Assembly: GCA_963682175.1 (NCBI GenBank)
Contig: OY821772.1
Location: 60,162,925-60,226,924 of the forward strand
DNA from: Triglochin maritima
Taxonomy: Eukaryota > Streptophyta > Magnoliopsida > Alismatales > Juncaginaceae
Length of the DNA stretch: 64,000 nucleotides
Reading direction: 5' to 3'
Of the stretch, positions 56,146 to 64,000 are shown piece by piece. The notes below the pieces were generated by a model. That model saw only the letters and a list, made by a program, of their open reading frames with translations, did no database searches and was not told the origin of the DNA. The position numbers and the translations under genes were made by a program. The first letter of the stretch is position 1; each line of letters begins with the position of its first letter.

Positions 56146-56770
56146 GGATAGAGTATGGTGCACCTCTAGATTCTCTGTGTACTCTTTGTGCATCCTGGAA
56201 TCACTCTGGATCGACTCTGGATCGTTGCTTGATTTAATCTGGAATTTATGGATCGACTCTGGAATCACTCTGGATCATCTCTGTATCGTTACTTGATTAA
56301 ACACAGAATCATTGGATCGTCTCTGGATAGATTATGGTTTGACTCTGGATACTCCGTATACCCCCACATGCATCCTGGAATCACTCCGGATCGACTCTGG
56401 GTCGTTGCTTGATTGAATCTGGAATCTCTGGATCAACTCTGGAATCACTATAGATCGACTCAGGACTAACTCTGGATCGACTCTGGATTGACTCTGGAAT
56501 CACTCTGGATCGACACTGGATCGACTCTGGACTAACTCTGGATCGACTCTGAGTCGATCGAGTGTCGATCCAGAGTTGATGCACAATGATTCCAGAGTCG
56601 ATCCAGAGTGATTCCAGGATGCATGAAGGGTACGCGGAGAATCCAGATGTGCACCATACTCCATCCAGAGTGATTACAGGATGCACTATGGATACACTGA
56701 GTATCCAAAGTGGAACCATAACCTATCCAGAGTTAGTCCAGAAATGACTCCAAGGTTAAACCAGAGATAA
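56146..56770. repeat. CTCTGGATCGACTCTGGAAT tandem array with inverted arms
   Basis: Imperfect 12- to 24-bp units fill the segment. The left part (56126-56230, with GAGTATGGTGCACCTCTAGA and GTGCATCCTGGAATCACTC) reappears inverted at about 56580-56690. The axis lies near 56565 (GAGTCGATCGAGTGTCGATC). Confidence 0.85.
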
Positions 56771-56799
56771 TCCATGGACATTCAAGATCGAGACAAGGG

Positions 56800-57090
56800 T
56801 TACACATCATACTCTCTCTCATCTCTCTCTCTCTCTCCAATCTTTCACTCTCTTTCTCATCCTACTTTCTCTCTCTCATCACTCTCTCTCCACTCTATCA
56901 CTTTCTCTCATCCTTCTTTCTCTCTCCCTTTCTCCTTTCTCCCTTTCCACTCTTTTACTCTCTCCTTTCTCACTCTCCAATCTTTCACACACTCTCTCAT
57001 TTCTCACTCTCCAATCATTCATTCTCTCTCATCCCTCTTTTCTCTCTCTCTCTCTCTCTCTCTTCAAGAGAGAGAGAAAGATGGATGAGA
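56800..57090 (+). repeat. Second (CT)n tract, ending in a CT/GA hairpin
   Basis: CTCTCTCATCTCTC-type words to 57062, then TTCAA and GAGAGAGAGAAAG. The last 40 bp can fold on the CT run before them. It directly precedes the CACTA terminus. Confidence 0.9.
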
Positions 57091-57129
57091 GAGAGTGCAC
57101 TAGTGCAGAATTGGCTTTACTCGTCGCCA

Positions 57130-57440
57130 CATAGACATTGGCCGTTATAACAACCGACGTCTAGTGTGGAGAGGACAGAATAGACGTCGTCTGGAATGGA
57201 AGCCGACGTCTATGCGACACTATAGACGTCGGGTGTAGGAATAACACATTTAACAGACGTCTATAGTGTATAGACGTCGACCTTTAGACGTCGGTGTTTT
57301 AGTACCTTGTGAATCCGACGTCTATAGGGTATAGACGTCGGCCTATCGACGTCGGACGTAATGTAAGGCCGACGTCTATACTCCAACCATATAGACGTCG
57401 AGGTATAGACGTCGGCGTTATGGAATATCCAACGTATATA
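57130..57440. repeat. Subterminal TAGACGTCGG array of the CACTA element
   Basis: GACGTC occurs more than a dozen times, in both orientations, as TAGACGTCGG / CCGACGTCTA. Subterminal motif arrays of this kind are the known binding sites of the TNPA protein in En/Spm. Confidence 0.85.
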
Positions 57441-57809
57441 GGTCTTAAAGAAATCGGACAGACGCGCTTTCTTTCATTCATTTCAGTCGAAACCCACCCA
57501 AACCCTAGCCGTTATGGAATTCCTTCTTCCTCCGTCTTCCTCCGTCTCTCTCCACATGTAGGTTTTAAGTTCGTTTTTGCTTGTTTTAAGTTCGTCTTTC
57601 TCCACATATTCTCTCTAACTTAGCCTCCTCCGCATGTAGCTTCCTCGTGTCGTTTACAGTCGTCTCCTCCGCGACGTCTTCGGGAACCACAAAGAGCTCC
57701 TCCGGCATCACAACTTTTCCCTCCTCTGGTTCGTGCTCAATTTTAGATCCTTAATTTAGGATTAGTGTAGACCAAGAATCCAACGCCAAATTAGGATTAG
57801 TTCACAATA

Positions 57810-57862
57810 ATGAGGTTCTCTAAGCGATCACGAACGAAGACGGGTCGAAGTGAAAGCCCCAG
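57810..57862 (+). other. Possible small leader exon of the CACTA element
   Basis: ATG at 57810 opens 17 codons (RFSKRSRTKTGRSESP) and ends at a good donor, AG/GTACGT. It could be a first coding or untranslated exon; no frame-compatible link to 59313 was established. Confidence 0.25.
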
Positions 57863-58779
57863 GTACGTATTGATGCAAATATTGGTTAATGTGATAATCT
57901 AAGTGTATTGATGCAAATATCAACATTTAGAATTCCTTTTATTTTCCAAGTTAATTAATGATTCAATTTGTTGGTGTGTAGCAAATGGTTTCCAAAGTAG
58001 AAAAAAAATCAAAATTATGGATTGATGATGTGTAATGGCATGAGTTGTATGGTCTTGATGTGGATGTACACTCTTGACATGTAGACGTGATAAGCAACTT
58101 CTTCTCGGAGTTTTTTTGCATGTGTGTTATGTGTTGATATTTGATAAACATATTCATTGGATTGATTTAGTTTGGATTGAGTTGGGTTGGTTGGATGATT
58201 TAACCAAACTTTGTTTTCATTGGATTGATTTGGTTTGGATTATGTTAAGAATTTGGTTTGGATTGAGTAGAGAAATACATAATGTGAATGTGATTAGATA
58301 ACTAGATATACATTTTCTTGTTGATTTCAGGATTTGAAGAATTTTACATATCAAATTTTAAGTGGAGGTTCTGCCAAAATTTCAATAAAATTTTATTCCC
58401 AATTATTATTAATAACATGATAGTTTGTGTTTAAAATGTTTTTCTGTCAATTCAAGTAATTATTTTTAATACTTGCTTTTAATATTTTAAATGTTTATTG
58501 CCTTAATTTTTTGAATTTTTAATATTATGATAATAACTCATTGCCCCCCTTAAACAACTTGGCATTTAATAACCCAAAACAAAAGATTAGACAATATTTG
58601 TTAAGTCATTCATCATATATGATTTGCATGCATTGTATTTTTCTATTATTTACGATTTCTGTCGTAGATTGCTGGCGTAAGGTACGTACTATCTTTCACT
58701 CATCATTCATTAGAAAGCACACATTAGTTAGTAGGACTTGCATTGGAACAAGAGTGATGTGAGTGTTTGTTTGGTGTGT

Positions 58780-59110
58780 TGTTTGTTAGATTAAGGTATG
58801 AAAAACACTTAGGGGGCAGTCACCTATAGGAGATGAGGTGGGGGATTTCATCACCCATTCCTTGGCCCAAAAACCACTTAATAAAAGAGCCTTAATAAAA
58901 TTAATTAGACGTTGGCCCCTAGGATTTTCGGACGCATTAAGGAGAGGAAACCGTTTAAGACCGTTATGGCCTGAATGTCGTTGCCCATCTAGTCTTCCTG
59001 AGATATTAGGGACCTCCGGGTTCTTGATTTCCTACAGACTAGTGGTCCTCGGTGGGACCTCGAAGTTAGGCGTCGTCTATTACTAAGGACCTATAGTGGA
59101 CTTTAGGTTT
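58780..59110. other. Unassigned GC-richer block inside the CACTA leader
   Basis: Starts near AGGGGGCAGTCACCTATAGG and ends near AGGACCTATAGTGGACTTTA. It has balanced composition in an AT-rich region, no clear reading frame and no identifiable family. Confidence 0.4.
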
Positions 59111-59312
59111 GTTTTGGCCTTGATTGTTTAGTTAGATTTCTAACCTTCCTTATTCTACGCTAGATTAAGGACTTCATCTCTTCTCCTCTGAGTCATTCTT
59201 TTCTCATCTTAATGTCTCCAAATCTTCTCATCTACGAACACATTCTTTTAAATTGAAATTTTATTTATTTTCTGCAATAATAACTATCATTTTTGCCTCT
59301 GTTTAGATTGAA

Positions 59313-62300
59313 ATGGATCGAGAGTGGATAGTTTCAAACAGATTGAGTGATGAGTATGAGAACGGAGTGAATATGTTCTTAGAGGTTGCCAAAAAACATT
59401 CTAAGAAAATGAAAGACAGCGACATGGCTTATTGTCCGTGCAATAAGTGTCATAATATGTCAGTGTTGACTTTTCGGAAAATGAAAGATCATTTGTTTGA
59501 GAAAGGTTTCGACCCAAATTACAGATGGTGGATATGGCACGACGAAAATGATTCATGTAGTCGTTCCAAGAATGATGGAGAAGATGTTAGTGTGGAAGAT
59601 CACTTAGAGGAAATGGTTCAGGATATGGCTGAAAAGTTTTCGCCCAACCCCGATTTACTTGGTAATTTGTTGAGTGACAATGAGAAGTCGTTGTATAAGA
59701 ATTGTACCAAATTCACTAGATTGTCAGCGGTGTCGAAGTTGTACAATTTAAAAGCTGGAAATGGTTGGTCCGATGTGAGTTTCACATCAATGTTGAAGTT
59801 AGTGAAAGAGATGCTTCCAGATGATAATGAGTTGCCAGATAGAACTTATGATGCAAAGAAAGTGTTGTGCCCTATGGGAATGGAATATAGGAAGATACAC
59901 GCATGCCCGAACGATTGTATATTGTATAGGGGTGAGTTTGAAAACTTACATTCCTGTCCCAGGTGTAATGTTTCAAGATACAAAATGAAACGTAGTGGAC
60001 CAAACCACAATGAAGAGGCTGATGAGATGAAAATCAAAGGACCTCCTGCTAAGATTTTGTGGTATCTTCCGATAATACCAAGGCTTAAACGTTTGTTTGC
60101 GGGTAAAGAGGATTCCAAGAACATGACATGGCATGCTGATCGTGAGAAACCAAATGATCAGTTGCTACGTCACCCTGCAGATTCACCTCAGTGGAAAAAA
60201 AATAAATGTCGACTTTCCTGTGTTTGGTGAAGAATCGAGGAATGTACGACTTGGGCTCTGTACTGACGGAATGAATCCTTTCGGTAGTTTGAGTAGCATT
60301 CACAGTTCTTGGCCCGTTCTGCTTCCAATTTACAATCTGCCCCCGTGGTTATGCATGAAACACAAATATATCATGTTGTCCTTAATGATTTCTGGTCCGA
60401 AACAACCTGGAAACGACATCGATGTGTATTTAAGACCTTTAATTGATGACCTAAAGAAATTGTGGGATGACGGAGAGTCAGTTTTTGATTCTTATCGTCA
60501 GGAGTCGTTCGTAATGCGGGCAATGATATTTTGCACGATTAATGACTTTCCAGCTTATGGTAATCTGTCTGGATATTCAGTCAAAGGTCATAAAGCTTGT
60601 CCAATTTGCGAGGAAAATACATGTTCTTTGCAACTAGTTAATGGTTCTAAGACTGTCTATCTCGGTCATCGGAGATTTTTGCCGAACTCTCATCCTTATC
60701 GTAGGTTGAAGAAGGCATTTAACGGAAAACAGGAGTTTCAGAATCCGCCAGTTGAAATCAGCGTCGAAAAGGTGTATGAACGTGTAAGGAACATTGAATG
60801 TGAATATGGAAAACCGTACAAACGAGCAAACGACAAAAGTAGTTGGAAAAAAAGATCAATATTTTTTGATCTCCCATACTGGAAAACTTTAGAAGTTAGA
60901 CATTGTATTGATGTGATGCACGTAGAGAAAAATATTTGTGATAGTCTTGTTGGCACTCTGTTGAACATACCTGGTAAAACCAAAGATGGATATAATGCAA
61001 GACTTGATCTTGTTGATATTGGTATACGAGCAATGTTGGCACCAGAGAAGAAAGGAGATCGGAATTACGTACCTCCAGCTAGTTATACATTGTCTAGAAA
61101 GGAGAAAAGAATTCTCTGTCAGTGTTTGCACGATGTAAGGGTTCCACAAGGTTATTCTTCAAATATCAGTAATCTTGTTGTTATGAAGGATTTGAAACTT
61201 GTGGGGATGAAGTCTCACGATTGTCACACTTTAATGCAGCAGTTGTTACCTGTAGCACTGAGATCCATATTACCGAAAGATGTTAGACAAGCAATAATAA
61301 AGTTGTGTTCCTTTTTCAATAAGATTTGCAGTAAAGTGGTCGATCCTGTGCAGTTAGACAAGTTACAGAATGAAATTGTGGTCACATTATGTCAGTTGGA
61401 GATGTTCTTCCGCCCGGCTTTTTTCGACATTATGATTCATCTTGTTATTCATCTGGTTAGAGAAGTTAAATTGTGCGGACCAGTTTTCTTAAGGTGGATG
61501 TATCCTTTCGAGCGTTATATGAATGTGTTGAAAGGTTATTGCAAAAATCGTCAAAGACCAGATGCTAGTATTGTTGAAGGATACATAGCTGAGGAGGTTA
61601 TCGAGTTTTGCACTGGATACCTAGCAAACACCAAAACTGTTGGACTTCCGAAGAATCGTCATGATAAACGTGCCGATGGTAAAGGGACACGTGGGATGAA
61701 AATGTTGAATCCAAATGGCGATGACTTAATGACAGCATATTTTTATGTGTTGTGCAATTCGAATGAAGTTCAACCATACCTAAATGAACACATGAAGTTT
61801 CTAAAGGAAAGAAATCCTTTGTGGAGTGATCAACAAGTAATTAATAGTCACAATAAGAATTTTATCTCTTGGTTCAAAAATCTAGCATACAAGCGTGATG
61901 TTTCTGAGACAATACAGTGGTTGGCTTACGGTCCGCATTCTGTTGTTATAAGTTACAATGGTTATGATATCAATGGATATTCTTTCTACACAGTTTGTGA
62001 AGATGCGAAAAGTGTTGTTCAAAACAGTGGCGTCACCTTAATAGCAGAGTCTTTGCATGTGTCTAGTTCTAAAGACAAGAATCTTGTATACGCCGACATG
62101 TCCTATTACGGTGTAATTGAAGATATATGGGAGCTAGACTTTGTTAAATTCAAAGTACCTATATTTAGATGCAAGTGGGCTGATAATAAAACAGGAGTTC
62201 GAGTGGATGACTATGGCTTCACTTTAATTGATTTTTCAAAACAAGGGTATAAAGGAGAACCTTTTATTCTAGCTTCCCAAGCGAAACAAGTCTTTTATGT

Positions 62301-62544
62301 GGCTGATCCGTGTGATAAGAAATGGGCAGTAATTTTGGAAGGGAAGAAAAAAATTGTATCAGATGATAGTCTGATCGAGTATGAAGAGACACCACCTTTC
62401 TCTAAGCAAGCACCTGAGTTGAACTCAATAGATGAAGAAATAAATGTTGAGACTTGTATGTTTAGAGATGACCACGGTGAAGGTATATGGATTGAAAATC
62501 CATTAAGGAAAAAAAACAGTAAAGGTGTAAATTTTCTGTTGTAA
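59313..62544 (+). CDS. TNP2-type CACTA transposase, split by one extra A
   Basis: The frame from ATG 59313 has the N-terminal transposase-associated zinc motif CPCNKC (residues 41-46). It then has MLPDDNELPDRTYDAKKVLC, HACPNDCILYR and CPRCNVSRYK. At 60195-60202 an A8 tract puts the next part in another frame: after SPQWKK the protein should continue INVDFPVFGEESRNVRLGL and CTDGMNPFG, the start of the TNP2 catalytic core. The remainder is open to 62544: HKACPICEEN, RHCIDVMHVEKNICDSLVGT, then a DUF4218 region (KLCGPVFLRWMYPFERYMNV), then DUF4216 (VYADMSYYGVIEDIWELDF, FRCKWAD). With one A fewer the product would be about 1076 residues, normal for the family. It is the catalytic transposase of the element. 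The single lesion is a homopolymer slip, so polymorphism, slippage or assembly error are all possible. Confidence 0.92.
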
Positions 62545-62614
62545 CACATTGTAATAGACATTTAATCCATGTCTTTACCTTATTTAATTACTTGAATTTA
62601 TCTTTTATAGTATA

Positions 62615-64000
62615 ATGTCTCCGAAAAAGAAACCAACTTCCTCCGAGTCTGAAGGTTCGAAGACATACAGTACACGAGGTCCTTGTCTCATGAAAAAATT
62701 CGTGGGCAGAAGAACTAGAGATGGTAGAGTTCCAATCCAGTTTGATGACCGTCTTGAGCCCTTAGGCATGCTGTCTGATAATTGGAAAAGTTTTCTGGGT
62801 AGCTTAGCGAGGGCCAAAGTTGACATTTGTTTATCCAGTTGGGCTGATGTAGATAAGAAGTTGAAGGACACAATATGGGATAATGTGCAGGTAATGGTTC
62901 CATTATAGATTTCTATAGTTTTAGTTGAACATTTGATATATATAAAGTTAACGTGTTGTAGGAATCTTTTGAGTTCCAATCCACTGACAAGTTGAAGAAG
63001 AAGTGGATGACATACATGTCAGTTCGTTGGAGGGATTTCAAAACAAATTTAACGAACAAGTACATATTCGGAGACTACCAGGATAGAAATCCATGCGATG
63101 TCTATAACTTTATCACTCCGAATCAATGGGAGCTATTCAGAAAATCAAGAAATAGCCCGGAGTTTGAGGTAACTAAGTTAAATTTATAATATAGTAACTG
63201 AGTTTCAAAACAAACTTGTTAGTTATTGATTTTAGTGACAATCTAATAAACTTGATTTTAGGCCATCCGAGCAAAAAACCAAAAGATTAGATCTTCTAAC
63301 AAGTATACCCATCGTATGTCTCGAGCGGGGTACCACAAGTTAGAAGCACAAATGATGGCTGAAAAAATTGCTCAGAAGAGACAGGAGGCAATTGACTCCG
63401 GTATGAGTGAGGAGCAAGCAAGTAACCTATCTCCTCCTTCTCCCGTAGCTCGTTGTGATTCTTGGAAGAGAGCGAGAGTAAACTCCAGAGGGGAGTACGT
63501 CACAGACGAGTCGCAAGCTATCGGCTCGAAGATAGTAAGTTGCATCACTTATATATATGTTATTAATTCATAATCATTAATTTTATATTGCTCAAATGAT
63601 AGTAAATATTGTTTTAAACTTAGGACTCTCTGAAGTTGAGAGAATCTCAAGGCGAATTTGCTTCCGATGGTCGGAATGATATTCTACGCGAGGCCTTGGG
63701 AAACGACGAACACCCCGGTCGTGTGCGAGGGGTAGGGAGTAGAGTTGGACTTCGACAATATTATGGGAAGACTCAACGGTCTACTACGACGACTGGTCAT
63801 ACCAAATGCCAGGAAGAGATCGCAGATTTGAAGAAGTCTTTGCAACTTCTTACGGAGAGATTGGATCGTGATTTGCCTACTTCTCCTACCCGTCGTAAGA
63901 CCGGTTCTTCCGCGGAGACTACTCCAGTTCCGCCAGTGTTCCACCCTCATCGACATGATGATTTCGTGTCTCATTCTCGAGAATTGGCCCTCGTCGACGG
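62615..64000 (+). CDS. Second CACTA gene, Transposase_24 (TNPA-like), runs off right edge
   Basis: Exons 62615-62890, 62962-63168, 63262-63534 and 63624 to beyond 64000, all phase 0 with GT...AG borders. The start MSPKKKPTSSESEGSKTYST is followed by RGPCLMKKFVGRR and VPIQFDDRLEPLG. Then come WADVDKKLKDTIWDNVQ, KKKWMTYMSVRWRDFKTNLT and RMSRAGYHKLEAQMMAEKIA, then a Ser/Pro/Arg-rich tail with a coiled-coil-like CQEEIADLKKSLQLLTERL. This is the plant Transposase_24 (Ptta/En-Spm) layout. The protein is thought to bind the subterminal repeats and assist TNP2. The gap from the TNP2 stop is 70 bp. No frame damage is seen in 374 codons. Confidence 0.9.

Larger units (their letters stand above)
57098..64000 (+). 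mobile_element. CACTA (En/Spm, CMC) transposon, left part, continues past window
   Basis: The left terminus CACTAGTGCAGAATTGGC starts at 57098. It is followed by the subterminal array (57130-57440), a leader region with introns, the TNP2-type transposase (59313-62544) and a second gene of TNPA-like type (62615 to the edge). At least 6.9 kb is visible. The right terminus and target duplication are outside the window. Coding regions have few lesions, so the element is young or recently active. Confidence 0.92.

Noticed and set aside
1..64000. tRNA, rRNA or CRISPR features
   Set aside because: No cloverleaf-compatible A/B box pair with acceptor stem, no rRNA segment, and no regular repeat-spacer array was seen on either strand.

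Overview
This window is plant nuclear DNA, most likely from a eudicot. The genes are split by many AT-rich GT...AG introns, the spacers are long and AT-rich, and the recognisable proteins are plant families. The mobile DNA is also typical of a plant genome: CACTA, PIF/Harbinger and hAT-type elements, gypsy- and copia-type LTRs, and LINE/SINE debris. I cannot name the species.

Host genes: (1) 1-1032, minus strand, the first three coding exons of an AWPM-19-like membrane protein, running off the left edge, with ACGT-core motifs upstream. (2) 8759-12566, plus, a seven-exon kinetochore gene of the MIS12 family. (3) 24319-26284, minus, a two-exon, probably plastid-targeted protein of unknown function, with a one-base frameshift in exon 2. 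(4) 29011-37600, plus, a 13-exon AMBRA1-like WD40 protein of about 793 residues. (5) 41206-41764, plus, a two-exon small cupin. A decayed piece of a hydroxyphenylpyruvate reductase gene lies at 49074-49347. The genes look unrelated in function and there is no sign of an operon or gene cluster.

Mobile DNA fills most of the rest. 14520-22194 is a nest of LTR fragments, including two solo LTRs of one family (18554-19751 and 19907-21145). The second has a perfect 5-bp target duplication, and removing it restores an inverted copy of its target. 42873-45160 and 45709-about 46650 are two decayed PIF/Harbinger elements. Four short elements with hAT-like TAGGG or CAGGG ends and roughly 8-bp target duplications (7144-7638, 17667-17950, 47956-48236, 54044-54558), plus a weaker fifth (39457-40144), are filled with degenerate arrays of one short word, a different word in each family. 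Two related retroposons (10099-10359 and 34754-35016), each with long target duplications, sit in introns of the MIS12 and AMBRA1-like genes.

The right end, from 57098 to the window edge, is a large CACTA (En/Spm) transposon: a CACTA terminus, a subterminal GACGTC palindrome array, a TNP2-type transposase broken only by one extra A in an A8 tract, and a second multi-exon gene of the TNPA-like Transposase_24 type. It sits beside about 1.9 kb of pyrimidine-rich and inverted-repeat simple sequence (55184-57090).

I did not find a clearly new biological system. The most unusual items are the word-array hAT-type elements, the array of GC-rich palindromes at 6221-6399, the paired retroposons with unknown 5' halves, and the near-intact CACTA element with its single homopolymer frameshift. 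Exon boundaries come from reading splice sites and frame by eye; no alignment or transcript data were available.
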